A stretch of DNA of 64,000 nucleotides from Nitrospirota bacterium (lineage in GTDB: Bacteria; Nitrospirota; Leptospirillia; Leptospirillales; Leptospirillaceae), in NCBI GenBank assembly GCA_021840555.1, contig JAKBXW010000001.1, forward strand, positions 62,001 to 126,000, written 5' to 3'. Positions 1-10,139 of the stretch are shown one piece after another. The stretch's first letter is position 1, and each line of letters opens with the position of its first letter. Position numbers and translations under genes: made by a program. A model generated the notes under the pieces. It had not been told where the DNA came from and made no database searches. It saw only the letters and a list, made by a program, of their open reading frames with translations.

Positions 1-292
1 CTGGGCGATCTGATTGGCGTGGTCAGCAAGAGAAAATCGGGGGAAGCCGGCTCTTACGAGATTCCATCTTTGTAAAAAACGGGAATTGGCAAGGATGATG
101 TGCGTTCTGGACAGGAAAAGGGAAAAGGATAGATCCGATTCGGAGAGAAGGGAGTCAATTTCAAGGAGGGCCTGTTCATTTTTGAATAGCGAGGGTCTGA
201 ACAAGAGATTCATCGTTAACGGCCAGCTCCTGTGAAAATGGATGAATCCGCAGACTCTGAATCATTGTCTGGATGGCTTTTTCTAATCTAGC

Positions 293-970
293 ATGAGGAC
301 CCCATTGATGGAAACCGACAGGAAGGTGTATGATCGGCAAACCCAATTTTTCGCCGAGGCCTATCGCAGTGGAAACATAGGTTGGCCACGGGAAGGACCC
401 TCGGGACTCGTCGACCTGCTTCTCGAAGCCGCCAACGGATCGGGTTTCGGAACGGTTCTGGAGATCGGGTCGGGAGAAGGCCGGAATCTCGCGCCTTTTC
501 TGAAGCGGGGATGGAATGTCGTGGCACTGGATCTCCTGGTCGACCCTCTTCGGGTAGCGCGCGGGAAGATCTCTTCGGAAAGGTCGGGCCAGGCTTTTTT
601 TGTCCAGGGGGACCTTTTTCGATTGCCCTTTCGTCCGAAGAGTTTTGATGTCGTCTTTGACTTCGGGGTTTACCATCATCTGCGCCGTCCCGAGAGAAAA
701 AAGTACCCTTCATGGATCGGGCAATTGCTTAAGCCTGGCGGATTGGCGGGGGTCGGGGTCTTTTCAGAGCTTTTTCGGCATTTTCCTGAAGAATCGAGAC
801 GCCGGAGCTTTGTGACCCACCGGGGACATCATGATGTCTTTTTCAGGGAAAGGGATCTGCCGGCTCTTTTGGGCGGGAGCTTCTCCTTGGTGTCCACGGG
901 ATCGGAGTCCCCTGGAGCACTCGACCATTACCGACTGGCGGTCTATCGGAAGATTCGTGAGTGGCTGTAA
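293..970 (+). CDS. class I SAM-dependent methyltransferase
   Basis: ORF with VLEIGSGEGRNLAPFLKRGWNVVALDL motif I and FDVVFDFGVYHHL motif. Confidence 0.8.
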   Translation: MRTPLMETDRKVYDRQTQFFAEAYRSGNIGWPREGPSGLVDLLLEAANGSGFGTVLEIGSGEGRNLAPFLKRGWNVVALDLLVDPLRVARGKISSERSGQAFFVQGDLFRLPFRPKSFDVVFDFGVYHHLRRPERKKYPSWIGQLLKPGGLAGVGVFSELFRHFPEESRRRSFVTHRGHHDVFFRERDLPALLGGSFSLVSTGSESPGALDHYRLAVYRKIREWL

Positions 971-1000
971 CCAGAATCAGCTTTTGGAAAGGGATCATTA

Positions 1001-1300
1001 ATGGAGCACCGTCCCATCGCATTTGCCTATGAAATCGGAGAAACCGTCCTGGTCACCATCACGAATCAGATAGGTCTCGTGGAAAGCCGGACGAGAGGAT
1101 ACTGGAAGGCCAACGAATACGATGTCATCATTCCACCGGAAAATGCCCGCATGCGGGTTCGTGAGGAAAATTTGTCCCATGTTCCGAACGAATATGTGCT
1201 GACACGCCTTCCGACCATGGCAGGATTGTCGGCTCCTCCGAAGTTTCTGAGTGTTCCCGGTGATGTCAGGACTTCGGGGACCTCTCTGACATCGCAGTGA
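1001..1300 (+). CDS. conserved hypothetical protein (99 aa)
   Basis: ATG ORF followed by an intrinsic terminator; no family recognised. Confidence 0.5.
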   Translation: MEHRPIAFAYEIGETVLVTITNQIGLVESRTRGYWKANEYDVIIPPENARMRVREENLSHVPNEYVLTRLPTMAGLSAPPKFLSVPGDVRTSGTSLTSQ

Positions 1301-1340
1301 TTTTTCTCTGAAAATTCTTTGTTCATGCTTCGTAAAGAGA

Positions 1341-1370
1341 AAAGGGGACCTTTGGAAAGGTCCCTTTTTG
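1341..1370 (+). terminator. Rho-independent terminator
   Basis: GGGACCTTT-GG-AAAGGTCCC-TTTTT perfect stem followed by T-run. Confidence 0.8.
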
Positions 1371-1619
1371 CGTTCTTGCATTCCGGCGCAAAAACTGTCG
1401 ATCCGGAGATCGGGACCCTTTTGGAAAATGGGTTGAGGTCTGTGAGATTGTCCTGGTTGTGACGGGGGTGAAGTTGAACAGATCTTCATGACTGGCGGCG
1501 GATAGGGACTTGCTTGTTGCAACCAAGGACCTTTCGACGGAGAACCGTCCCATTTTCCAATGTCACGGAAGGAAAACGGGACGGAGAAAAGTCACATGAA
1601 AACAGTGCTGTCAAATGCC

Positions 1620-1964
1620 CTAATAACGGGGAAGTGAACGGTCGGCGTGAAGGGCATAGGCATCAATCCCTCCATGTAGGTTCCTGACTTTTTCGAATCC
1701 CATTTTCTTAAGAAACTGACAGGCCTGAAGGCTTCTGACACCATGGTGGCAATAAACAACAACATCCTTTTCTCGATCGATTTGCGATAGTTTTTGGGGA
1801 AGTTGTGCAAGGGGAATATGAAGGGCATTCGGGATCTTGACCCGGGAATGTTCCCAGTTTTCCCTGACGTCAAGGATGATAAGGTCATCTCCCTTGTCGA
1901 TCCGATCCTTAAGATCCGAAGGATGGAGCTGAAGATCCTTGTTCCCTGAGAAAAATCCAAACAT
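1620..1964 (-). CDS. rhodanese-like domain protein
   Basis: DVRENWEHSRVKIPNALHIPL and active-site loop CHHGVRS; start at 1964 has an upstream GGGAGGTC SD, better than the longer track ORF (2027). Confidence 0.85.
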   Translation of the reverse strand: MFGFFSGNKDLQLHPSDLKDRIDKGDDLIILDVRENWEHSRVKIPNALHIPLAQLPQKLSQIDREKDVVVYCHHGVRSLQACQFLKKMGFEKVRNLHGGIDAYALHADRSLPRY

Positions 1965-2431
1965 TTCTTTTTGACCTCCCGAGAGATCCGCCGGAAGAGC
2001 CATTTCTCCCGGCCATCTCATCCTCATTATTTCGTAATGGAATGATCGATCCCTCTATATGTGGCCGATCCTGTCCCATCATTCTTGGTCCTGGTGATAA
2101 ATTTTACAGCGACTTCCTTGATGGAAACAACTTTTATTCGGGGATATCCACTGAAAATGGAGGCCGTTTTTCCGAGAAAGAAACACCAGCACGGATCTTG
2201 CCAGCCAAGACCCGGTATGTCGGGCCACCCGAGGCAGTCGACCGGAAAGAGGGCTGCATGATGAATTCAGAAAATTTTCCTTGACCCTATCGGGCTTTGA
2301 TGCCTCCTTCTTATCTATTCTTAATCTGGGAATCTTCCGATAAGAACATTGGTTCATGTGAGCGGGACAGGAACCAGGAGATAGGGAATGCCCCAAGTGG
2401 CAAAAGATCTTTCAATCCGGAGGCGGTATAG

Positions 2432-2986
2432 ATGTCAAGGCAATTGATTGGAAGCAAAAGCATCCCATGGATGCTCTGGGTTCTTCTGATGGGAGGAATT
2501 CTGATCGGAAGCAGCCAAAAGGCCATGGCAAGTCCCGGAGGGAGCAATCAGCTGGGTTTTTCGGCGGAAGTGGAAGGGATGGACGATATCAACACTCCCG
2601 GTGGCGCGGGAACAATGTTTTATGGTGGAGGTATTTCTGTCCAGTACTGGATTTCGCCAGGGTTCGGGGTGAGGGTCGGGGCCGACTATTTCAATAACTC
2701 GAAATCCACAGGCCCACTTCCCCAGAATATCCTTCCCTTCTATTCGGGACTGATGGTCAATCTTCTGTCGGGATCGATTGGATCTCTCGACCTTGTGGGA
2801 GATTTTGGGCAGGCGTTGAACAATGGTGTGGACAACACCTATTTCGATGCCGGTCTTCAGCTCAACACGCTTTTGTCGAATCGACGCCAGTTTTTTCTCG
2901 ACGTGCGCTTTCGGGAGGATGGAGTCGGGACCATGGCGACACCCTGGCAGTTTGTGACTGCCGGTCTGGGAATCAACTTCTTTTAG
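2432..2986 (+). CDS. outer-membrane beta-barrel-like protein
   Basis: signal peptide-like N-terminus; alternating amphipathic strands ending in ...TAGLGINFF (C-terminal aromatic). Confidence 0.6.
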   Translation: MSRQLIGSKSIPWMLWVLLMGGILIGSSQKAMASPGGSNQLGFSAEVEGMDDINTPGGAGTMFYGGGISVQYWISPGFGVRVGADYFNNSKSTGPLPQNILPFYSGLMVNLLSGSIGSLDLVGDFGQALNNGVDNTYFDAGLQLNTLLSNRRQFFLDVRFREDGVGTMATPWQFVTAGLGINFF

Positions 2987-3147
2987 GGGCCTTGCGCTTC
3001 AAATTCGGGTTATGATCTGGATCATACAGGGTGGATTCGGGTGTCTGGTATCTTTGACCCCGTGGCAAGTCCAAGGGCTGGAGAGTAAAGTCCGGCTTGC
3101 CGGGATTTCCACCACCTTCATCCAATACAAAAAAGGAGCTGAGGCGC

Positions 3148-3606
3148 ATGGCGATTGACACAGAACTCATCAAGGCCCATGGGGCTGCCATCAAAGGGCT
3201 GGGAACCCAGGTCACCTCCTATTTCTACGATTACATGTTCTCCCACTTTCCCGAAGTCCGGAAAATGTTTCCGGAGACTATGACGACCCAGAAGGAACGG
3301 CTTTTCAACTCGCTGGTCTACATCTCCACAAACATCGACAATCCGTCGGCTCTGGTCCCTTACCTGGAACGCCTGGGGGAGGGACACATCAAGTACGACA
3401 CGCGGCCCGAGCATTATGACGCGGTCGGGGTCAGTCTTATGAAAACGCTGGAGCATTTCCTCGGATCGGCCTGGACTCCGGAGGTTTCCGCAACCTGGAG
3501 CGAGGCTTACAACCTCGCGGCGAAAGTGATGACGGAAGCGGCCGCCCGCTCAATGGATCCTGCACGCTACAAGCCTCTTTCCCCGGAAGGCGTCCCAGTC
3601 TCCTAG
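3148..3606 (+). CDS. single-domain bacterial globin
   Basis: MAIDTELIKAHGAAIKGLGTQVTSYFYDYMFSHFPEVRKMFPETM...LGEGHIKYDTRPEHYDAVG, globin fold motifs with proximal His region. Confidence 0.85.
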   Translation: MAIDTELIKAHGAAIKGLGTQVTSYFYDYMFSHFPEVRKMFPETMTTQKERLFNSLVYISTNIDNPSALVPYLERLGEGHIKYDTRPEHYDAVGVSLMKTLEHFLGSAWTPEVSATWSEAYNLAAKVMTEAAARSMDPARYKPLSPEGVPVS

Positions 3607-3817
3607 TTTCCCCCTTTCCCGACAGAGAGGCGCCATTCGGTTTTCGCTGGATGACGCCTCCTCGCCCGAATGTGAATTTTGCGTGATGATACTATTAAAG
3701 ATAGTATAATTTATTTGATTTGAGATCCCACCCGGAAACGTTTAAAATACTCCCGACAAAAAACGTACGAATCGCGATTAAAAAGAGGCGCGGCGCTCCG
3801 GATGTTCAAGAATTGCC

Positions 3818-4543
3818 GTGGCCGAGAAAGGTGAATTCATGCTGGAGTGGATCCGGAAGGAGGCCGTTGAACGTCCGAAGGTTATCGGAGGGCTCATGGT
3901 CCTGATCGGAGGTGTGTTTGTCCTTTCGATGGGTTGGTGGGGTTTTTCTGCCACGCGGTCCGCGAAGTCCGATGTCCTTGCCAAGGTGAATGGTGTTCCG
4001 ATCAAGGTGGACGATTACTCCCGGGATTATCTGATTATGAAGGACAATTACAAGCGGCTCCTTCGGGGGGATCTCGGTGCCAAGATATTGAAAGACCTTA
4101 ATTTTCCTGGGCTTGTCCTGAGAAACATGATCTACCGGCAACTCTGGATCGATGAGGGACGAACCCTCGGCATTCAGGTCTCCGATCAGACTGTCATACA
4201 GGAAATTGCCCGCATTCCATTCTTTCAGGTTGGAACTCCTCCCGCTTTTTCAAAAGACGCCTATGTGGCTTTTCTCAAGGAAACCCACCAGACGGCAGAA
4301 GGCTTTGAAGACTCCGTCCGCAAGGACGTGCTAGTCCAGCGCGCCCAGCTTTTTGTCCGCGCTTCGCAGACAATCGGCAATCCGTCCCCCCAACAGGGTG
4401 GTGCGACCCCCTCGGATACCAATGCGGAGCGAGTCCGGCTTCAGAATGAAACGGTGGAGGCCCTTCAGAATCAGCTCGAAACAAAAGCCCGCATCGATAT
4501 AGACCAGAAAGTCTTCCGGGAAGTGTCCCGCCAGTTGCTCTGA
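3818..4543 (+). CDS. SurA N-terminal/PpiD-like membrane-anchored chaperone
   Basis: N-terminal TM then SDVLAKVNGVPIKVDDYSRDY...LRNMIYRQLWIDEGRTLGIQVSDQTVIQEIARIPFFQ; no PPIase domain; start may be 3839. Confidence 0.7.
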   Translation: MAEKGEFMLEWIRKEAVERPKVIGGLMVLIGGVFVLSMGWWGFSATRSAKSDVLAKVNGVPIKVDDYSRDYLIMKDNYKRLLRGDLGAKILKDLNFPGLVLRNMIYRQLWIDEGRTLGIQVSDQTVIQEIARIPFFQVGTPPAFSKDAYVAFLKETHQTAEGFEDSVRKDVLVQRAQLFVRASQTIGNPSPQQGGATPSDTNAERVRLQNETVEALQNQLETKARIDIDQKVFREVSRQLL

Positions 4544-4564
4544 TTTTAATCCATCAAACCTGAT

Positions 4565-5743
4565 TTGAGGAGTCGTTCATTGTCACTCCCTCTGGCTCCA
4601 TGTCACATGCGGCGCAACGCGAGAATGACGGATTTTCACGGCTATTTCCTTCCTCTCTCGTTCACATCCATTCTTGAGGAAGCGAAGGCTGTCCGCGAAA
4701 AGGCCGGGTTGTTCGACATTTCACATATGGGGCATTTCATGGCGACGGGCCCGGGAGTCAGACGCCATCTCAATGGCCTGATCACATCTGATCTCGAAGC
4801 GGTTCCCCCCGGGAAATGTCTTTACGCTCTTCTGCCCAATGATCAGGGTGGTACTGTCGACGATCTCATTTTGGCCGCGTCCGGTGAGGATGAAATTCAT
4901 GTCATTGTCAATGCGGGAAACAGGGACGGAGATTTTGCCTGGCTCAGGGATCATCTTCCGAAGTCCATTTCCCTCGAAGATCTTTCCGCAGGTCAGATCG
5001 GACTGGCCCTCCAGGGCCCAGCCTCCTCTCAGATCGTCTCGCTCCTCGCCAGAGGATTCGAAGGGATGAAACGCAGGGAAGCCCGCTTTTCGATGGGTGC
5101 TGCCAACCATCTCTGGATCAGCCGAACCGGTTACACCGGGGAGGATGGCTGGGAGTTTTTTGGTTCGGAGGAGTCGATTCTTCCCCTTTACCGGATTCTG
5201 TCCGAAAAAGGGGGCGATTTAGGATTGCACCAGGCCGGTCTTGGAGCCCGCGATCTTCTCAGGCTGGAGATGGCCTATCCTTTATACGGACAGGAGCTGA
5301 CCCCCGAAAAGACGGCATTCGACGCCGGCCTCGACTTCGCTGTCAACCTGCGGAAGGGATCTTTTCTGGGAAAAGACAAAATGCTTGAAAAGAGGGCTGA
5401 GACGGGAAGGAATCGCCTGACAGGATTTGTTCTGACCGAACGGGGAATTCCTCGGACCCACTGCCCCGTCCTTGATCCTGCCACCGGTCTCCAGGTCGGA
5501 GAGGTGACCTCTGGCGGTCACTCGCCACGTGTGGGGGGAGGGTTCGGGCTGGCCTACATGGAGCCCGGTTTTCTAAGGGAATTCGAGCAAGGCAAGGAGG
5601 CGGGAGTTGAAATTCACGGCAAGATCCATCGGGCCCGGATTCATGAACGTCCTTTTGTGACTGGCGGCCTTTCGGGAAAAAAGGAGTCCGCTCAGTTGGC
5701 AGTCAAGTCGAACGGAACAGCAGATCAAGGAGCGAAAAGGTGA
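4565..5743 (+). CDS. gcvT: glycine cleavage system T protein (aminomethyltransferase)
   Basis: FDISHMGHF, SRTGYTGEDGWEFF, gene order gcvT-H-PA-PB. Confidence 0.95.
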   Translation: MRSRSLSLPLAPCHMRRNARMTDFHGYFLPLSFTSILEEAKAVREKAGLFDISHMGHFMATGPGVRRHLNGLITSDLEAVPPGKCLYALLPNDQGGTVDDLILAASGEDEIHVIVNAGNRDGDFAWLRDHLPKSISLEDLSAGQIGLALQGPASSQIVSLLARGFEGMKRREARFSMGAANHLWISRTGYTGEDGWEFFGSEESILPLYRILSEKGGDLGLHQAGLGARDLLRLEMAYPLYGQELTPEKTAFDAGLDFAVNLRKGSFLGKDKMLEKRAETGRNRLTGFVLTERGIPRTHCPVLDPATGLQVGEVTSGGHSPRVGGGFGLAYMEPGFLREFEQGKEAGVEIHGKIHRARIHERPFVTGGLSGKKESAQLAVKSNGTADQGAKR

Positions 5744-6138
5744 GTTCAGAACGGCGCTATACCCCGACTCATGAGTGGATCCAGTCCTTCGGGGATGCCT
5801 CCCGGATGCGTGTGGGAATAACGGAATTTGCCCAGAAGGAGATCACTGACGTCGTCTTTGTCGAGCTCCCAAAAATCGGGAAGAAGGTCCCTCAGGGGGC
5901 CGAGGTGGCGATCATCGAGTCTGTGAAAGCCGCTTTTTCGATCTATGCTCCCATGGGCGGGGAAGTCGTGGCGGTCAACGGTTCGATCGAGTCCAATCCG
6001 GCTCTGGTCAACGCAGATCCCTATGGGGCAGGCTGGCTTTTCGAGCTCAGGATCGACAATGCCGCGGAGTGGGACTCCCTTCTCGACGAAAAAGGATACC
6101 AGGCGCTTCTGTCCTCAGGAACGGCTGGAGGACACTGA
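5740..6138 (+). CDS. gcvH: glycine cleavage system H protein
   Basis: lipoyl site ESVKAAFSIYAPMGGEVVAVN. Confidence 0.95.
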   Translation: MSSERRYTPTHEWIQSFGDASRMRVGITEFAQKEITDVVFVELPKIGKKVPQGAEVAIIESVKAAFSIYAPMGGEVVAVNGSIESNPALVNADPYGAGWLFELRIDNAAEWDSLLDEKGYQALLSSGTAGGH

Positions 6139-6142
6139 TCCG

Positions 6143-7507
6143 ATGGCCGATTTCATTCCCCACACAGAGTCGGAAACACGCGAAATGCTTGACCTCCTCG
6201 GCCTGGACACCATCGAGGATCTTCTCTCTGTCTTCTCTCAGTCGATGCCGGCCTCCGGTCCGCCGGATCTTTCTCCTTTGGGCGGAGGAAAGGACGAGCG
6301 GGCCCTGATGGAATGGTTTTCGTCCCGGGGGGACCGGAATCTTTCCTCTTCCCGTGCGGTCGTTTTCCGGGGGGCGGGGGCCTATGACCATTTCATTCCG
6401 GCAGCGGTTTCCGCCCTGGTCGGAAGAGGGGAGTTCCTTACATCCTACACCCCGTATCAGCCGGAGGCTTCCCAGGGACTCCTCCAGGCCATTTTCGAGT
6501 TCCAGACCGCAATCGCAAGGCTATACGGAATGGATCTTGCCAATGCCTCTCTGTACGACGGAGCGACGGCCCTGGCCGAGGCCGTTCTTGTGGCTGTCCG
6601 TGAAACGGAAAGATCGGTGGTCCTGCTTTCGGAAGGAATCGATCCGGAATACCGTTCTGTAGTGGAGACCTATCTCGAGGGAATGTCCGTCCGGGTGGAG
6701 GTCATTCCACTGGAAGGAGGAAAGACCTCCCGTTCTGCACTCGGGAAAAGCGTAGGGCCGAATGTCGCATGCTTTGTCGGCGCAACCCCGACATTCCTGG
6801 GAACGATCGATCAGTTCGAAGGGGTGTCCGATCTTCTCCATGAGGCCGGGGGACTATTCATCATTCACGCCAATCCGCATTGTCTGGCTCTTATGAAGTC
6901 CCCGGGCGAATGGGGGGCTGACCTTGCCACGGGTGAAGGCCAGCCCCTGGGGCTTCCGCTTTCTTCCGGCGGACCCTATCTCGGGCTTCTTTCCGCCCGG
7001 AAAAAATTCGTGCGTCGAATTCCTGGCCGGCTGGCAGGGTTGACGAAAGATCGGGAAGGACGTCAGTGTTTCGTTCTGACCCTTCAGGCCCGGGAGCAGC
7101 ATATTCGGCGGGAAAAGGCGAATTCGAACATCTGCAGCAATGAGACCCTTCTGGCATTGCAGGCCCTGGTCTATATGTCCCTTCTCGGACCGGAAGGCTT
7201 GAGGCGGGCGGCCGCCGGATCGTGGTCCAACGCCCACGACCTTTGCTCAAGGCTCCGGACAATTCCGGGCGTTTCCCTCGTAAACCCCGATGCCGACTTT
7301 TTTCACGAATTCGTACTTGAGCTTCCACTGGAGGCCGACGATCTGAGCCGTCATCTTCTGCAGAACGGCATTCTCGGGGGGCTTCCTCTCGGAGCTCTTC
7401 TGGGGCCCGCCTGGGGCCGGAGAATGCTTTGGTGTGCGACGGAAGTTCGCTCGGAAACCGAAATCGCACGAACCGTCGAGATCGTTCGGCACTATCTTGT
7501 CCACTGA
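6143..7507 (+). CDS. gcvPA: glycine dehydrogenase (decarboxylating) subunit 1
   Basis: MADFIPHTESETREMLDLLG...TSYTPYQPEASQGLLQAIFEFQT; the track start at 5945 runs back into gcvH. Confidence 0.95.
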   Translation: MADFIPHTESETREMLDLLGLDTIEDLLSVFSQSMPASGPPDLSPLGGGKDERALMEWFSSRGDRNLSSSRAVVFRGAGAYDHFIPAAVSALVGRGEFLTSYTPYQPEASQGLLQAIFEFQTAIARLYGMDLANASLYDGATALAEAVLVAVRETERSVVLLSEGIDPEYRSVVETYLEGMSVRVEVIPLEGGKTSRSALGKSVGPNVACFVGATPTFLGTIDQFEGVSDLLHEAGGLFIIHANPHCLALMKSPGEWGADLATGEGQPLGLPLSSGGPYLGLLSARKKFVRRIPGRLAGLTKDREGRQCFVLTLQAREQHIRREKANSNICSNETLLALQALVYMSLLGPEGLRRAAAGSWSNAHDLCSRLRTIPGVSLVNPDADFFHEFVLELPLEADDLSRHLLQNGILGGLPLGALLGPAWGRRMLWCATEVRSETEIARTVEIVRHYLVH

Positions 7508-7537
7508 TGGGTTTTCATAAAACGAGGTAAAACAGAG

Positions 7538-9040
7538 ATGTCCCCTGAAATGTCCGGTGGCGAGATGCCAGAATCCATGAGGCCTCCGATGGAACCCACC
7601 CTCTGGCAGAAAAGCCGTCCGGGAGCCCGAGGTGTATTCCCGCCGGGGGTCCCTCCCGAGATTTTTGAGACCCGCTGTCCCGAAGGTCTAAGAAGGGAAT
7701 CCCCTCTCTCCCTTCCGGAGCTGTCGGAGCTTGACGTGGTCCGGCACTTTACCCGCCTCTCCCATCTGAATCGCGGGGTCGATACCCATTTCTACCCTCT
7801 TGGCTCCTGCACGATGAAATACAATCCCAAAATAATGGACAGGATTCCGGAGATTGCGGGGTTCCGCGACCTCCATCCAAGGATCGCGCCGGAAGGGATG
7901 CAGGGATTGCTGGAGTCACTTTACACCCTCGAGGAGTTATTAGGCCATCTCCTCGGGATGGAGGCCGTGACCCTGGCTCCGGCAGCCGGGGCCCATGGAG
8001 AACTGACCGGGATCCTGATCGCAAGGCGCTATTTCGAGTCCAGAGGAGACCGGGGACGGACGGAAATCCTGATTCCGGATTCGGCTCACGGGACCAATCC
8101 CGCCAGCGCGGCAATGGGTGGATTTTCCGTCCGCGTTCTTCCTTCGGGAAACGATGGCGGAGTGGATCTGGCCCATCTCGAAGAGGCCTTGTCAGAAAGA
8201 ACGGCGCTTGTGATGATGACTGTCCCGAGCACGCTGGGCATTTTCGAAAAGGATCTCCTCAAGATGGTGGCCATGGTCAAAGCCTCCGGCGCCCTTCTTT
8301 ACATGGATGGGGCCAATTTCAATGCCTTCATGGGACTTTTGAGACCCGGCGACCTGGGTTTCGACATCGTCCACATCAACACCCACAAGACGTTGGCCAC
8401 CCCCCACGGGGGCGGCGGACCTGGTTCCGGACCGGTCGGCGTCAAGGCCCATCTGGCGCCTTTCCTGCCCTCTCCCCGCATCCGGAAAGAGGGGGAACGC
8501 TTTTCCCTGGTTTCGCCAAAGACCTCAATCGGACCGATCCGGTCATTCATCGGATCTTCCCTTGTGCTTTTGAGAGCCCTCGGATATTTGCAGATGCTTG
8601 GAGCGGAAGGCGTCCGGCGGGTAGCCCTCTACGCCCTTCTCAACGCAAACTATCTCCGAGCCCGCTTATCGGGGACTCTTCCAAGAACCGGATCCGGACT
8701 CTGTGCCCATGAGTTCGTCCTTTCGGCGAAAGAACTAGGCGCCGAAGGCCTTCATGCTTCGGATCTTGCCAAGGAGATACTCGATGCCGGGTATTACGCT
8801 CCCACGATATCATTTCCGCTCATTGTCCCCGAGGCCATGATGATCGAGCCCACCGAGACGGAGTCGAAGGAGACGCTGGACCGTTTTGCCGAGGATTTCC
8901 GGAAGATCGTCGAACGGGCCCGGAGCAATCCGTCAAGGGTCAAGGAGGCGCCCCGCCGCACACCGGTCTCAAGACCCGACGAGGTGTCGGCGGCCCGGGA
9001 TCCCGTCCTTGCCGACCCGGCTTCCCTACGCGCTCTCTGA
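7538..9040 (+). CDS. gcvPB: glycine dehydrogenase (decarboxylating) subunit 2
   Basis: FYPLGSCTMKYNPKI, PLP-lysine region NTHKTLATPHGGGGPGSGPVGV. Confidence 0.95.
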   Translation: MSPEMSGGEMPESMRPPMEPTLWQKSRPGARGVFPPGVPPEIFETRCPEGLRRESPLSLPELSELDVVRHFTRLSHLNRGVDTHFYPLGSCTMKYNPKIMDRIPEIAGFRDLHPRIAPEGMQGLLESLYTLEELLGHLLGMEAVTLAPAAGAHGELTGILIARRYFESRGDRGRTEILIPDSAHGTNPASAAMGGFSVRVLPSGNDGGVDLAHLEEALSERTALVMMTVPSTLGIFEKDLLKMVAMVKASGALLYMDGANFNAFMGLLRPGDLGFDIVHINTHKTLATPHGGGGPGSGPVGVKAHLAPFLPSPRIRKEGERFSLVSPKTSIGPIRSFIGSSLVLLRALGYLQMLGAEGVRRVALYALLNANYLRARLSGTLPRTGSGLCAHEFVLSAKELGAEGLHASDLAKEILDAGYYAPTISFPLIVPEAMMIEPTETESKETLDRFAEDFRKIVERARSNPSRVKEAPRRTPVSRPDEVSAARDPVLADPASLRAL

Positions 9041-9768
9041 TGACCGTGATCGGAGACGCCCATGCGAAAGAGCCGGGGATTGTTTCCGATCGATGGGTTC
9101 TGCTGGTCGACGGAGCTGGAACCGCGCTCGGGCAGATGGCGCGTGACAAAGAGCTCAGTTCCCTGGTAAAGCCGGGGCGAACGGGAATCCTGCGGCTCTA
9201 CAGAATATCTTCCGGGGCCACGGTCGGGCGGACATGGTCCGGAGTCATTCCCCCGGATTGGGGATTGCCCCCGGAAACAATTGCCTTGCGCCAGACAGGT
9301 GGCGGGGCGGTTCTCCATGGTCAGGATCTTTGCCTTTCTCTGTTCTTTCCGCGAAACGCGATTTCCCCAGAATCCCGGAACTGGCCCCTTTTTTATGAAA
9401 GACTCCACGCTGCCTTTGCGGATTTCCTTCTTTGGGCCGGATATTCCACAACCATGGAGTCCCGGTGTACGTCGACGTCTCCTTCTGACAATTCATCATC
9501 AAAAGCATCCAGCGGATCCTTCTGTTTCAGGGAGAGCGTCCGGGGGGACCTGATGCAAAACGGCGTCAAGGTCCTTGGGGGGGCATTGGCCGTCGGACGC
9601 GGGGCGATCGTCTACCAGGGGTCCCTTCAGATTCCCGGGGAAAATCCGGAAGTCTTGTCAGGACTCTTCGAAGAATGGTATTGTTCGATAGGTAGGGATA
9701 GGATCGACAAGGCCTTAATGGCAAAGGAGATAGCCGGTGGGAGAGGTGGACCCTTTTGTCCGGATTGA
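9040..9768 (+). CDS. lipoate-protein ligase A/octanoyltransferase-like protein
   Basis: LRQTGGGAVLHGQDL and NGVKVLGGALAVGRGAIVYQGSL motifs; adjacent to gcvPB. Confidence 0.8.
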   Translation: MTVIGDAHAKEPGIVSDRWVLLVDGAGTALGQMARDKELSSLVKPGRTGILRLYRISSGATVGRTWSGVIPPDWGLPPETIALRQTGGGAVLHGQDLCLSLFFPRNAISPESRNWPLFYERLHAAFADFLLWAGYSTTMESRCTSTSPSDNSSSKASSGSFCFRESVRGDLMQNGVKVLGGALAVGRGAIVYQGSLQIPGENPEVLSGLFEEWYCSIGRDRIDKALMAKEIAGGRGGPFCPD

Positions 9769-10111
9769 ACTGACGAAAGAGCATTCCCCACCCGCAGAGC
9801 CTTTGGCGGCGGATGTTCGCGACAATCAGGGAAGGCTTGTCGTTCGGGCCGGCGAACGGGTGACGGCATCCCTGATGGACCGCCTCAGAAAAATGGGAAT
9901 TCTGGAAATCTATGTCACCACTCCGGAAGCTTCTTCGGCCGATTTCTGGCTTCGGTGGGGTGAGGATTGGCTTCGGGCGGCACGGAGCCGCCTTCTCCTT
10001 TTGACCCCCGAATCGGGAGTTCCGAAGGATATGCTCGACAGCTTTGACGGGGCGCTTGAAAAAGCCGTCAAGGAGACGGTCCATCAAAGGATCAGTTCGA
10101 TAGAGCCTTGA
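9737..10111 (+). CDS. hypothetical protein
   Basis: ORF overlapping the lplA-like 3' end; no family recognised. Confidence 0.5.
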   Translation: MGEVDPFVRIELTKEHSPPAEPLAADVRDNQGRLVVRAGERVTASLMDRLRKMGILEIYVTTPEASSADFWLRWGEDWLRAARSRLLLLTPESGVPKDMLDSFDGALEKAVKETVHQRISSIEP

Positions 10112-10139
10112 GGAAGAAGGGGAGAGAAAATCCCCGGGG

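Noticed and set aside
176-713. antisense ORFs opposite the methyltransferase gene (176-679, 288-713)
   Set aside because: The + strand frame has clear methyltransferase motifs; antisense products show no family features.
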